This document shows positions 48,974 through 59,950 of a DNA stretch of 64,000 nucleotides, piece after piece (position 1 is the first letter of the stretch; each line of letters starts with the position of its first letter). The notes beneath the pieces were generated by a model. The model saw only the letters and a list, made by a program, of their open reading frames with translations, was not told where the DNA came from and did not search any database. The position numbers were made by a program, and so were the translations under genes. The DNA is from Eutreptiella sp. 'Long Island Sound 2002' (taxonomy: Eukaryota > Euglenozoa > Euglenophyceae > Eutreptiales > Eutreptiaceae): contig OZ038402.1 of the NCBI GenBank assembly GCA_964036045.1, forward strand, positions 7,084,971 through 7,148,970, written 5' to 3'.

Positions 48974-50280
48974 TCCTTAAGCTTGCTTGCTTGATAGGGC
49001 AGTTTGAGAATAGTGTATCATTTTCCAGTCGAAGACCCGTATAATACGGCGAGGCTGGTTAGGTTCCAGGCTCAAACTGTCCTGCATTCGCCTTTGCTCT
49101 CAGGTGGGAAAGGTTAGGGTGATTGGTGCAGCCGCATATCATGGGGCCCCAGCAACAAAGGGGCGCGGATCACACTCAGCCATATATATGGCCACTGCCT
49201 ATAAGCAAAAAAAACGCTTGGCAGTCCGACCTCAAAGACATCTGCGCAGTGCACGCCAACTCCTCCCCTCCAAGCCCTAGCAGGGAAACGCGTAGGGGCG
49301 TCCCTGTTAGGCCACGGCTGCTTAGTAGCGCCGTGTTCTCTTGTATTTTCACAGGAGGGTCATTAGGACCCAAGACATCTTCGTGAACACCCCCAAGTAG
49401 TGCGTGTGTGTAGGGTCAGCAAGCCTGGCAGTGACTGAGTGCAGTTGCGCTCACACTGCCTTCGAAGGCTGGTGCTGGCGTTAGGGAGTGTAGGACCTGT
49501 AGTGTGTAAGTCACTGTCCCACCCGTTTCCTGCAATTTTAGCAGGGTTGGTGGGCAGTGGCAGTGGTTAGGTTAGGGTTTTGGCCACATAGCAAAATGGC
49601 GTTTTCATGCCTTCATAGCTTTTGGCCACCCCTCCCCTGTAGTAGCCAGGTAGGTAGGAAAACAATACCTGGTCACCTGTACTGGGTATTCCCCCAAGGT
49701 TTTTAGCGCCATCACAGAAACTGGGCGCTCAGGGGCGGAGAGACCCGGGGCGTACCCCGTGGCACCGGTTAAGACAATCCGCCTGGTTTGACAAGCTCGC
49801 AGACTTGGGTATAATCAGGACACCACTTCTGCAGCTTGCCCTTAGGACCTCAGGCCTAGCACACTCACACATACATAGGCAGACAAGTATAGCGACCGGA
49901 TTAGGAAGGGTAGAACCCCATGGGTCTGGACCAGTCAGGGGTCCTAACTGTGGGTACGCTTGTCCCCAAGGAGGGTGAGCACACCTTGCTTGGCATTCCC
50001 CCCTGGTCATTAGAATAGGTAGCCACCGTTCGTCGTTGGCTCCCCAAGGTCATTACATTAGGGCATGTTCCATGCGCCACGTGGTCAACAGGGCACTCAC
50101 TCACGCTGGTAACCACAAGCATGGGCGTGCAGGGCACAACCTGGCAGGGGCAGGACTCCAAAAGCAGCGGATGTGTAGGTGGGTGGAAAACCGATCCCGA
50201 TTGGGAGGGCGTTAGTACACTCACTGAAACTGGAGCTCTACCGGGGTCCTGTACCTGTCCTGGTTACACTAACTAGGAGG

Positions 50281-50963
50281 TTAGCTCCTCTTTTTACGCT
50301 GGGACATAGTCTCAGCTCGGGTTAGTAGCTGCACCTCGTTGTTCTCCACGAGGTAAGAACGGAAAACGGGGTTGATACTCCCGTCAGGCTGGATGAAGGC
50401 CGACATGGGTTCCCATGTCGCTTCTGAAACGCCGTACCCTTCCCATAGGGTTAGGAACTTCCAGCCTTGCTTGTACTCGTGGCGGGCGATACCTGCCACC
50501 ACGTAGTAGCCGTCGACTGCCATCTCATCGGCAGTCATTTCTTCGAGCTCGTCTGCCTCCTCAGGGCTGGCAGCGTTCTCTAGGTCAATGCGCTCCACCT
50601 CACTGTCACTGAGACGCCACTCCTCCCAGGACAAGTCGTCAGGGGCGTGATAGTGCCTCAGTTGTTTGGGGGCACATAACAGTTCACCACCTAGACGTGG
50701 ACTGCACCTGACATGGATCCTAGATCCATCAATCCTGATGATACGGTAGGGCCCAAAGTAAGGGGCCTGCAGGCAGTTACGTGGCCAGGAGGCTAGGCGG
50801 GAGTGGTGTACCAAAACAAGGTCACCAACCTTGAAGCTGGCGGGCCGCCGTAGGCGGTTACGCCGACTCAGTTCACGATCACGTACAGCCCTCAGGTTAG
50901 TACCTGCCTGGTTAGCCATAGTCTGCTTGTGTTCCAGCCAGTCCCCAACAGGACTCTTCACAG
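50281..50963 (-). pseudogene. pol: Element 2 pol, 3' fragment: integrase C-terminus and chromodomain
   Basis: This fragment encodes the integrase tail (KSPVGDWLEH onward), the GPY/F motif (YFGPYRI) and a chromodomain (YYVV.GIARHEYKQGWKFL, LWEGYG, EATWEP). It is separated from the rest of pol by the 2,077-bp insert whose left edge is base 50964. The open frame continues about 16 bases into the insert LTR by chance. At the DNA level it differs from element 1 at about 18% of positions over the first 240 bp. Confidence 0.9.
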
Positions 50964-51734
50964 TCACAGTCCTCTCCAACCCAGCTAAGCTTGTGGTACT
51001 TCTACCGTGTCATTCTTATCTATGTTTTTTATTTGATTGTACCCGATGGCGACTGCTGCCACAGACGCAGGGATGCGATTTACCCGTCTATTCCAGTCTG
51101 TTCACTTTTTGTTATCTGGTCCTCGTATAATTTTCAGTTTGAGTCCTGGCCGCGCCAAATTCGCCGCCGAACGACTACTGGGTCGCCCGCACCCTAAGCT
51201 CCACGCAATCTATCGCAAAAAATTACAGCGGCAAATGAATGCGACACCCTCTACGTCTAATGCTGAACTGTGGTTTTCCAAATTATATTGATAGTTCAGT
51301 GCAACCGAACACATGTTTCGGTCCGTGTTTCACCTCATTTCTACATTTCCCCTGTCTTAGCCAATGCTGATGTGTATGAACCAGTTGCAGGCAGAGTATA
51401 AGGCTGCCATGGTGCCTGCAATCGCCTGTGCAGCGCCTTCAGCACTACAAGACTACTTGGTGATTGTTGGATTTCTCTTTGTGGATTTCTCTTCGCACGA
51501 CGCTTGAAAATCCTCAGCGCTATGTATTTCCTCCACTCCAAAATGGGCCACCCAAACACTTACAACCACTACACTCTGCTGGTCTTTCCCGGATAACTTG
51601 GCCTAGTTTGGCAAGTACGATTTGATGAATCGGTGAAATCTCCTCGTTTTGCAGTTGGTTTCTGCAAACTTGCAGGGCGCTCAAACACATCTGCTCCAAC
51701 ATATCAAGTACCGGTGAATGAATGCACAATGTGA
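50964..51734 (+). repeat. Left terminal repeat of the nested element (771 bp)
   Basis: This is a direct repeat of 52270-53040. The only difference I see is gatgcgat here versus gatgggat in the right copy (about 51074). Such similarity indicates a recent insertion or recent gene conversion. Confidence 0.88.
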
Positions 51735-52269
51735 TCTACTATATGCGTTTGAAAGAGTTGACAATCGCAGTAACTTCTCCACTCGACGCTCACCCACATG
51801 CCCCGACTGTCCATATTATCATTCAGTATGACAACGTGCCACTACTCACCATGGGACAACAAACCCAGTTTTGCCAGATATTACCATCTACGACACCAAC
51901 GGCAACGTCGCCTGCTGATCTAATTTCGGACGCCCGGCACACTCCTCCGTTATCGCCTACTGTCGCCGCCACGATTGCTGGTACAGTGGTCCTACGAAGT
52001 ACTATGCCGGTTCTGCGGTCCTCCCGATTTCCCAACATGGAAGTGAAGCTGCCTAAGATCGTCCAGAGCACCACCTCAGGCTCCTGTTTGTGTTTGCCTA
52101 CTGTGCGCCCATTCCGCCAAATATACAGCCCCACGAGGCCATACATCAACATATGGGAACGAGACAATCTAGGGTACCTTCTAACTATGGTGGTGGAAAG
52201 GTTATCACTATCTGCGGATTCGAATATGTTCACCATGGGAACTTTGGGACTGTGGGAGGTGGGCGGGTG
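51735..52269 (+). other. Interior of the nested element, unrecognised
   Basis: The 535-bp interior is covered by a plus-strand open frame of 190 codons (51722-52294), which starts in the left repeat and ends in the right one, and by an overlapping 137-codon frame on the minus strand (51823-52236). I recognise neither product; the plus frame is Thr/Pro/Ser-rich and has no motif I can name. Both may be chance. A G-rich PPT-like tract ends the interior at about 52254-52267. Confidence 0.45.
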
Positions 52270-53040
52270 TCACAGTCCTCTCCAACCCAGCTAAGCTTGT
52301 GGTACTTCTACCGTGTCATTCTTATCTATGTTTTTTATTTGATTGTACCCGATGGCGACTGCTGCCACAGACGCAGGGATGGGATTTACCCGTCTATTCC
52401 AGTCTGTTCACTTTTTGTTATCTGGTCCTCGTATAATTTTCAGTTTGAGTCCTGGCCGCGCCAAATTCGCCGCCGAACGACTACTGGGTCGCCCGCACCC
52501 TAAGCTCCACGCAATCTATCGCAAAAAATTACAGCGGCAAATGAATGCGACACCCTCTACGTCTAATGCTGAACTGTGGTTTTCCAAATTATATTGATAG
52601 TTCAGTGCAACCGAACACATGTTTCGGTCCGTGTTTCACCTCATTTCTACATTTCCCCTGTCTTAGCCAATGCTGATGTGTATGAACCAGTTGCAGGCAG
52701 AGTATAAGGCTGCCATGGTGCCTGCAATCGCCTGTGCAGCGCCTTCAGCACTACAAGACTACTTGGTGATTGTTGGATTTCTCTTTGTGGATTTCTCTTC
52801 GCACGACGCTTGAAAATCCTCAGCGCTATGTATTTCCTCCACTCCAAAATGGGCCACCCAAACACTTACAACCACTACACTCTGCTGGTCTTTCCCGGAT
52901 AACTTGGCCTAGTTTGGCAAGTACGATTTGATGAATCGGTGAAATCTCCTCGTTTTGCAGTTGGTTTCTGCAAACTTGCAGGGCGCTCAAACACATCTGC
53001 TCCAACATATCAAGTACCGGTGAATGAATGCACAATGTGA
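52270..53040 (+). repeat. Right terminal repeat of the nested element (771 bp)
   Basis: This is the partner of 50964-51734. It is preceded by gggcgggtg; if the TG there belongs to the repeat, this copy would start with canonical TGTCACAG, but the left copy has AG in that place. Confidence 0.88.
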
Positions 53041-53620
53041 CCTCAGGAAAGGGGGTTTTGAAATACCAAGCAGGTCTCCCTCCATGAAACAGTTCGTGGG
53101 GGGTGAAACCAGTGGATGAACTCCTCTGAGAGTTCATGGTTAGTACAGCCCAGGGTACAAGACGTACCCAATCTTTAGTACGCTCCTGTTTCATCAGGAT
53201 TCTCAGGTTTTGTACCACCACACGGTTCTGTCTCTCACATAGAGGGTTAGACGTGTGGGTATAGGGAACACCTGTGGTTACCTCTAGGCTGAGGGCGTTC
53301 AGCACCCGCTTGTACCATCCAGTGTCACTGCGGATGCCTACGTCCTCATCAGAGTGCACCTGTTTAGGTGCCCCATAGTGTTCGAACCACTGTTCGACCA
53401 GTAGTTTCACCGTCTGCTCACCTGCAACAATGGTCTGCATACGAGCCCTCAGCTCAGTCAGCGTTAGGTTAGAGTAAAAGCACTCCCGAAAGAACTCCAC
53501 TGAGCGGTTAGCCCCAGTGTGACCTGAACTGAGATGGGCCCATTGCAGACACCCATCGAGCCGTGCCTCAGGCACAACTCTTCGGTCCTCATAGAAGAGG
53601 TACTGGTTATTTTTTCCCAC
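53041..53620 (-). pseudogene. pol: Element 2 pol, middle fragment: integrase with internal deletion
   Basis: This fragment encodes the integrase zinc arm (QWAHLSSGHTG) and then, after an in-frame loss of about 70 residues relative to element 1 (near 53424), the second catalytic aspartate (HSDED) and the glutamate (NPLCERQNR). The deletion removes the CGC zinc ligands and the DFI segment with the first catalytic aspartate, so integrase cannot be active. The fragment is one base out of frame with upstream pol because of the T6 run at 53610-53615, and it runs into the nested element at 53040; codons beyond that are insert sequence. Confidence 0.88.
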
Positions 53621-56600
53621 TGGTGCCCGTCAATGACACGGGGTTCGAGACCAGTGCTGAGGGTATGGAGAAGCTCTTTATACTCTGACTGATAGTCGGT
53701 TAGGCTCCAACCCTCGAGGATTCCGGCCGTGCGCATGGACAGGTCCAGCTGCACGTCCATTCGCTGGAAGGCCTCTTTAGCCAGGGCCTCAGAGCTCTCA
53801 CCTATCAGCGCATCAAAGTTGTTGCGCGATATATAGTCAGACAGTTCATTCTTTATACCAGGAATATGGTGGACGGTCAGTCTGAACTGACTGAGGTAGG
53901 TCCACCATCGTTTTAGTTTTGCTTTTTCTGGTGGAGGACCCTTCTGAAAGGACTTCACCGGTTCCTGGTCACAGAGCCAGACGATAGGGTTAGAACCTAA
54001 GAGTCGGGATTGGGAAGAAAGCACTAGCATACCCGCCAGGAGTTCCTGGTCATAGGTACTGTAGTTGGAACGTGCCTGGTTCCATTTCCAATTCCAGTGA
54101 CCCAGAGGCACCAGTCGCCATTCACTGGAAGGATAGTCGTGTTTTAGGGAACCATCACGGTTCAGGCCAGTGGTACGGTAATGGCAATGAGTCAGTTCAG
54201 CTGGGTTAAGCTCTTGCCATTGGTAAATAGTTCCACCCCCCCCTACATCACTGGCATCAGTGATTAGGACAATCTCACCCTTAGGGCGAGGCACACCCAG
54301 GCAGTTGGAGGAGGCGATCTTCTTCTTCAACTCCTGAAAACACTCTTCCTCTCTGGGGGTCCACCTCCAGGGAGTACTTTTCTTGATAAGGTCAGTCAGG
54401 GGGGCAGAAGAGTAGGTCAAGTTGTGGATGTGACGCCTATAGAAGTTACAGGCGCCCACGAAACTCCTTACATCGTGTAGACCCTTCTTAGGGTCATCGC
54501 GAATCTGCATGTCCTGTAGGGGCTGCATCTTAGACGCGGCTGGTTTCCACCAGCCATACCCCACATCGAAACCCAGGTACTCCATCTCCTCTTTCATAAA
54601 CTCGCACTTCTCGAGTTTGATCCGGAGATGGTTTTCCTGACACACTATGAAAAACTCACGGAGGAGAAGGACATGGTCCTCTTGGGTATTGGTACCCAAA
54701 CTCACATCATCGATGTGGGCCTCCATTTCTGCACCCCGAGACATTAGCTCCTGTACTAGAGGTCTGCGCCTCAGTATGTACAAAATTTTGTTCATCAGTT
54801 CTTGGAAGAGTGCCGGGGCGTTGGCTACCCCAAAAGGCATAACCTTCCACTTGAACACACGACCCTTAGGGGTTATAAACGCCAGCAGTTCCTGGGCTGC
54901 GGCGGTCAGGTCAACCTGCCAGAAACCACTGCGTTTGTCCATCTTAGTTTTATACCTGCACTTGGCAATACACTCCAGGGTGTTCTCCATGTTAGGAATA
55001 CTCCCTGAGTGGTTCTTGGTTTTCTTGTTGACCTCACCATAGTCTACAACAAGTCGCAGGGCACTCGATTCAGGTTTAGCAACCAGGAAACAAGGACTGC
55101 AGTGGTGGGGATAGTCCCCCTTCTTATACTCTTCCACGAGACCAGCATCAATACACTCTTGGATCTGGCGCTCGATTTCCTCAACCTGTTCCTGTGGAGC
55201 GGGGTATGGACAACGCCTCACCCTCGTCTTCTCAAACTCAGGTTTTAGTTTCAGGTCCATCTGGACCAGTTTTTTACAGGATAGGGGAGGCGGCAGGGCG
55301 CCGAACACCTCCTCATAGGTTAGCAACAGTTTCTTCAATCGGGGGTCCAGGTTTAGACTCTCGACCTTCTGTTTGAAATCCTCCTCGGAATGGAGGGTGC
55401 TCTTGCCACATTCGCCCTTTTTCTGCCGATCAGCAGTTTCGGCAGGCACAGAGTTGTCATCCCATTCAGGGGTACATGGCTGCCCATAGTGCAGCGAATG
55501 CACTAGTGGCACTTCGGGGTCAGGCAGGGTATTGGCCTCGTCATCCTCCTCAGACCAGATGGAGGATTTCCAGGTCTCCCTGAGGTGTAGCAGCCGTTCC
55601 TGGCGCTCAATACCCTCAGCCCTTAGGTACAGCAGACGCCTGAGTTCCTGGGCGTCATGTTCAGACAACGGCATGTTGTTAGAGGCGGGCCTCGCTCGAG
55701 CATCCGGGCTCGAGGTTTTGGGCTCTCCTGAGCTGGTGTGCTGCATGTGCAGCACGGGTTTCCCAACAGGGGAAGGTTGTCCAGAGGTAGTGTCCAGGTC
55801 TACCTCCTCCAGCAGCAGCTGGGCCAGAAAAGCACTGTGTTTCAGCTCAACACAGTGGGGGTCAACAGGGGGGATGGTGCTGGCGATCTCAGACAGTTGA
55901 TCGTCCTCATCCTCCCTCACAGCAGCAGGTTTCACACTGTCATCGGGGAGTTCACTCCCTGTAAGTGTGGCGGATATATGCTCAGGAGATCTCTTTTTGA
56001 GATCAAAAAGGGTCAAGCCACGATTTTCGGCCATGACCTCTTTCAGTAGCAACTGATCCAGATCACACAGGGGTACAGGGTTGAGAGATCCATCGACGAT
56101 GGACAGGAAACTGGCCCATTCAGGGGCCTGCATGGCTGTGTCTGAGTCCTCAGGCACATAGATAGGACCGTCGGGGAGTTGAACTCTTCCCACTGTCAGA
56201 CGGTCCAGTAGTCGGCGCCAATAGGCGTGCTCACCCGAGCTACCCCAGTCAGGGGTGCACATCACGACCCTTCCTCCCTCGTAAGCGATCTTGGTTAGAA
56301 CCTTCGCGAGCAAGGAGAAGGGGGGGTTAGCATACGCCAGGCCCATAGTTTTCCAGAAGAAACAGCAAGCATTGTTCGTTCGCTTGGAACAATACAGCTG
56401 CATGACATGCTGCTCTTGGCTCGCGAACAACTCAACCTGGATCTCATCCAGGGATAACTGCAGGGCCGCCAGTCCATTTTCAAGGGCATGGCGGGCCAAT
56501 TGGTAGTTTTCAGTGCGATAACGTGTCTTAGCTGCGTAGCGCAGCCCAGACTCTTTTCGTCCTGACAGCTCCAAAGGTACGGAGAAGAGGCCATTGCCAA

Positions 56601-56954
56601 AGTCGCAATGCAAGGAGTAGGGGCGTTGGAGAGACAACATTTTCACCTGGGGGTTTCTCCTCAGAAAATCAGTGCCAATGACGATGTCAAAGGCGTCAGT
56701 GTCCAACACTCTGCAGTGTTGGGTCACAGTTTCATCGCCCGGACATATTGACACATCAACCCCACCCAGGGAGTGGATAGTCCGCCCATCCCCTACTCTA
56801 ATGGCCACAGTCTTAGTTTTCTTAAAAGTTTTGAGCAGGCGCCGGGCCACTATAGACAGTGTCGCTCCGGTATCAAGCACTGCTCGAAAAAAACCTGATC
56901 CCCAATTTTCACGAGGATCCAGAAAACCAAGTCCTCCTCTTCAGAGCCGCCCCC
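53464..56954 (-). pseudogene. pol: Element 2 pol, 5' part: protease, reverse transcriptase, RNase H
   Basis: Pol opens after the gag UAG in the same frame. A frameshift at the A7 run 56887-56893 lies just before the protease DTGA motif; the long open frame resumes at about 56880. Visible are protease (LDTGATLSIV), RT (KMDKRSGFWQV, MPFGVANAPALFQ, active site HIDD at 54706-54717), RNase H (ITDASDVGGGG, YSTYDQELLA) and the connection region. True pol sequence ends at the T6 run 53610-53615; the last ~50 codons to the stop at 53464 are out of frame. Protein similarity to element 1 is high through RT and RNase H and lower in the acidic linker between protease and RT. Both frameshifts lie in homopolymers, where sequencing error is also possible. 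Confidence 0.92.
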
Positions 56955-56957
56955 CTA
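56955..56957 (-). promoter_or_regulatory. UAG gag terminator with in-frame pol: candidate readthrough site (element 2)
   Basis: TAG is followed by GGGGGCGGCTC, the same 11 bases as in element 1, and pol continues in frame until the A7 frameshift about 60 bases further on. Confidence 0.7.
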
Positions 56958-59159
56958 CTCCTCGGCAGGGAACTTCACCTCCACCCCAGCAGCCATACGA
57001 GACTTGGCCATCGAGGCCAGTCGCCTCTTCTTAGAGTTGGACGCCTCGGGGGAGGCGCTGTCACCCTCAGGGCGCTTCTTGGGGTTCGCTTCACCTGAAC
57101 CTGGGGTTACAGCAGGGGCTGAGGAGCGCCTCTGGGGGTTGGGGGTACCACCTTTGCCCCCACCTTTGCCACCTCCTTTGCCACCCCCCTTACCATCTTT
57201 GTCCCCATTCACGGGACTCCTGGTAGGGGTTTGCGCCTTCTGGCGTTCAGCCTCTTGGCGTTTGTGCTTGTCGCTCTCCTTCTTTTTGAGGTGGCATTCG
57301 TCCTCATAGTGGCGCCGCTTGCCGCAGTACCCACAGGTGATAGTACACCTGAAGTGGTCCTGGTGTACTACCGTTTTCCCGTCCTTAGTGTGCTGCTGCC
57401 GTTTCAGTTGCAGCATACAACCACTGCGACGGTCGCAGTCATGGGCATGACAGGGTCCCCCCTTGTCATCGACGGGTTTGCAATAGAAGAGGGGGGGTGC
57501 ACCTGTCTCAGGTTTTACCTCATTCATTGCACGCAGGTTCCCCCCTCCCTTGCCACCACCCTTGTTGGCGTTGGGGGGGGTCCTGTTCCCTCTTCCCTCA
57601 CCACGGTCAGGGGTGGGGTTGGCACCTTTCCCCAGGTGCCTCTTCAAGAACTTCTCCATGTGGGAGTCGTTCTCCCTTTCCAGGGCCAGCTCAATCAGCA
57701 GGTCCACCAGATCGTCGTACGTATGCGTACGACGCTTCCTCTCAGAGGTGGACCTGCAGTCTTCCCACGTGCGGGGGGGGATCTTACCCACCAACCACAG
57801 GTGGAGCTCTGTAGGTCCATAGGAACCCACATTCATCCGAGAGAACAGATACTCCAAGTCACACACATACTCAGAGATTCGCGCAGCGGTGGGGAATTCA
57901 GGGAGCAATGGGAGCTCCTCAATCTGAGTGCGGACACTGAGGTCTGTCTCATACACGGGGAATGTTTTCTCCAGCCTCTGGAGTACCTCAGCCCAGGTTG
58001 AACAGGTTTTTACAATCTGCTTCACCTGTTTTTGCAAAAATTTCTTCTTGCATGATCGTTTGAGGAGTGAGCATTTGGTGGCCACATCCACATGGGATTG
58101 GCCGGTCAGCAAAAGAAATTCTGCAAACTCCTCTGCCCATTCGGGCAGGTTTTTGGGGTCAAACTCCGGCAGCTCTAGCTGGATGTTTGCCTGTGCAATC
58201 GGTTTGCCACTCTTCCCACCCCCTGAGGTTGGTTCTGTAGGGGGGGGTGCTCTCCCAGCGAGTGGTGCCAGGGCAGTTAGCCCTCTTTTCTCAGTCTCAG
58301 TGACTGGATCGTCCCGTAGTTCAGCCATGGGCACTGTCCTGGCACGGGGGTGAAAGGGGCTGGGGCAGGTTACCTTAGGCAACAGCCTTGAGACCCTTGA
58401 TCTTTTAAGGTCATCCGCCAGGGTACTCAGTCCGGGGGAGAGGGAGGAGGACTCTGGCTTGGGTAAGGGTTCAGCAATACCCAATTTAGCCTTAACGGCC
58501 TCCGACAGGGCCGTCACATCTGGGTCATCTGACCCAGACAGTAATTTGGCCAACAGCTCGGCCGTATGATCTAGGGCACCGTTGGTAGGCCCTGGATGAT
58601 GATGTCCCTCTCCTCGAGTTGGGCATACTTCGGGTGCCCCTGGGGTTGGACAACACGCTCTGGGGTACTCGTGTCTCGGCCTTCTTGGCAGCGACGTGGT
58701 CTCGGTTCGGTCAGACGTCCGGTAGGACCCCAGGTCTGTACGTGGGATAGAGCCGTGCACTGTCAGTGGTTCCTCACCGTCTTCTCCACGGACGGATTTC
58801 TCATAATCCTCATGTAGGATATATGCATCCATTTTCCTCATCAGCTCCTCGTACTCCTCAGGACTTGCAATGGCTATTGAGGATGTAGCCGGACAGGAGG
58901 ATCTTGAGACTGATGCTTCCACTCGCCTGCGGAGGTGTTGCAGGCTGTCAGCGCCGTGGGCCGCTAAGGCCTCGGCGGTAAGGATATTCTTTTCCGCCCT
59001 TCTGCGATCTGGATCTCCTTGAGACCCAGATGCAACACTGAGATGATGTGGCGCTCGGCAGGGTGGTTCACTCATTGGGTGCGCCATGCTGCCCATTTGG
59101 ACTTGGACAGTTCTTATGGGGTATGTCCTGGCGGACAGTTGTACGCTCGGATTGGACAT
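56955..59159 (-). CDS. gag: Element 2 Gag polyprotein, intact (734 aa)
   Basis: Gag assembles the cytoplasmic particle and binds genomic RNA. The frame is open from the ATG at 59159, 80 bp after the 5' LTR, to the TAG at 56955-56957. The N-terminal third is Ser/Pro/Glu-rich and poorly conserved with element 1. The central region from LELPEFDPKNLPEW onward aligns well and is probably the capsid-like core. A Cys/His-rich stretch (CHAHDCDRRSGC) precedes a CCHC zinc knuckle at about residues 609-622 (57294-57335). A Gly/Lys repeat (GKGGGKGGG) follows at about 650-665, and KKRRL near the C-terminus could be RNA-binding or a nuclear signal. It is the only long gene of the element without a visible lesion, so it could still make protein. 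Confidence 0.92.
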   Translation of the reverse strand: MSNPSVQLSARTYPIRTVQVQMGSMAHPMSEPPCRAPHHLSVASGSQGDPDRRRAEKNILTAEALAAHGADSLQHLRRRVEASVSRSSCPATSSIAIASPEEYEELMRKMDAYILHEDYEKSVRGEDGEEPLTVHGSIPRTDLGSYRTSDRTETTSLPRRPRHEYPRACCPTPGAPEVCPTRGEGHHHPGPTNGALDHTAELLAKLLSGSDDPDVTALSEAVKAKLGIAEPLPKPESSSLSPGLSTLADDLKRSRVSRLLPKVTCPSPFHPRARTVPMAELRDDPVTETEKRGLTALAPLAGRAPPPTEPTSGGGKSGKPIAQANIQLELPEFDPKNLPEWAEEFAEFLLLTGQSHVDVATKCSLLKRSCKKKFLQKQVKQIVKTCSTWAEVLQRLEKTFPVYETDLSVRTQIEELPLLPEFPTAARISEYVCDLEYLFSRMNVGSYGPTELHLWLVGKIPPRTWEDCRSTSERKRRTHTYDDLVDLLIELALERENDSHMEKFLKRHLGKGANPTPDRGEGRGNRTPPNANKGGGKGGGNLRAMNEVKPETGAPPLFYCKPVDDKGGPCHAHDCDRRSGCMLQLKRQQHTKDGKTVVHQDHFRCTITCGYCGKRRHYEDECHLKKKESDKHKRQEAERQKAQTPTRSPVNGDKDGKGGGKGGGKGGGKGGTPNPQRRSSAPAVTPGSGEANPKKRPEGDSASPEASNSKKRRLASMAKSRMAAGVEVKFPAEE

Positions 59160-59228
59160 GATGACCTTGCTGTTGCGCTTTTCTGTGTACTTCTTCTCAG
59201 AGTCGGTTCCAAAGGTCCCAAGGGCTTG

Positions 59229-59240
59229 CCTCTGCTACCG
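59229..59240 (-). other. Primer-binding site, initiator tRNA-Met type (element 2)
   Basis: The minus strand reads CGGTAGCAGAGG, 11 of 12 matches to the element 1 site. The mismatch is the base shared with the end of the 5' LTR; the 3' LTR still has the expected T. Confidence 0.82.
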
Positions 59241-59950
59241 GAAAGATGTCCTCCAGATTATGCCCTATAGCTTGGTTGAAAATCCTGCAAAGTTTCTCCG
59301 AGTAAAACAGGTTCAACACACGAAGTAGAGCAAGAGAACAATGGGATCTTGTCAATGTTTAGTTTGTGAAATCCAGAGTATCACAGAAGGGCTGCATATG
59401 AACAATGAAGGCATAAGTACAAAGATTCAGTCACACAATTATAAAACAAATGGATTTTAGGTGAAAGCTGACATGAGATTAGCCTCAGGACTGGTCACAA
59501 GCACCTCTTGTGCATCTTTTGGTTGACTATGGAGTTGGTTAGGAATCTGGGTCATAGGTGTTAGGCCAGACACAGGATATGGCTTGGCCAGCTTGGCCAA
59601 GCAACTGAATTCTGAATCAGTTAAAAAGTAGAACCACCATGAGAGGTTGAAAGATTGAAGTATAGGGGTCCTGAGGTGGGAGACCACCTACTAAGCCCAA
59701 GGCATGAAGTGCCTGTTTTATTTCGGTATACCTCCATGAAGGAAGGTACCTCCGCTCACTTGAGTGGTAGGGGTGAACTTCATGGGGGTGCTAGGGTTAT
59801 AACCCTAGTTCTTTGAGAAAGTGTACTTAAAACTTCAAAAGAGTGACAAAAATGTTTAAGTGTTAGTCAAAATCACTTCCTTAAGCAAAAAGGGTGCTGT
59901 AGCCTGGATCAAGTCCCCCAAGAAAGACATGGCAGTGACTTTTTCTTACT
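59240..59950 (-). repeat. 5' LTR of element 2 (711 bp)
   Basis: This is the partner of 46745-47455, same length, about 98.7% identical by eye. It should drive leftward transcription of gag-pol. AATAAA on the minus strand is at 59717-59722 and the perfect 18-bp palindrome at 59791-59808. Confidence 0.95.

Larger units (their letters stand above)
47456..50280 (-). other. Long non-coding 3' region of element 2
   Basis: This 2.8-kb stretch holds no supported gene. It parallels 2499-5068 of element 1 at about 96% where counted and carries the same tRNA-like module (47691-47768) and hairpins (47937-47962, 48782-48803, 48940-48973). It has a ~180-bp segment (49315-49494) absent from element 1 and a diverged end (about 50090-50280). 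A 93-codon minus-strand frame (49729-50010) is also present in element 1, but three of its four internal base differences change the amino acid, so coding selection is not indicated. Confidence 0.75.
50964..53040 (+). mobile_element. Nested 2.1-kb LTR-flanked element inside pol of element 2
   Basis: Two 771-bp direct repeats (50964-51734 and 52270-53040) that I could distinguish at only one position flank a 535-bp interior. A G-rich tract (gggaggtgggcggg) directly before the right repeat looks like a polypurine tract and suggests plus-strand orientation. The size fits a miniature (TRIM-like) LTR element. The repeats begin TCACAG and end TGTGA, not TG...CA. No target duplication is visible: removal of exactly this interval would leave pol in frame with the spacing of element 1. 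I see no recognisable primer-binding site and no RT, protease or integrase. Confidence 0.8.
46745..59950 (-). mobile_element. Element 2: Ty3/gypsy chromovirus LTR retrotransposon (13.2 kb) with a nested insert
   Basis: This is a relative of element 1 with the same gene order on the minus strand, 711-bp LTRs (about 9 differences between them) and a 5-bp target duplication CCTAC. LTR termini are again AG...CT. Gag is open throughout. Pol is disrupted four times: a frameshift at an A7 run (56887-56893), a frameshift at a T6 run (53610-53615), a ~210-bp deletion near 53424 and a 2,077-bp LTR-flanked insert at 50964-53040. Without the insert the element would be about 11.1 kb, close to element 1. 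The 1,495-bp satellite periodicity continues across it, as expected for a simple insertion. Confidence 0.95.
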
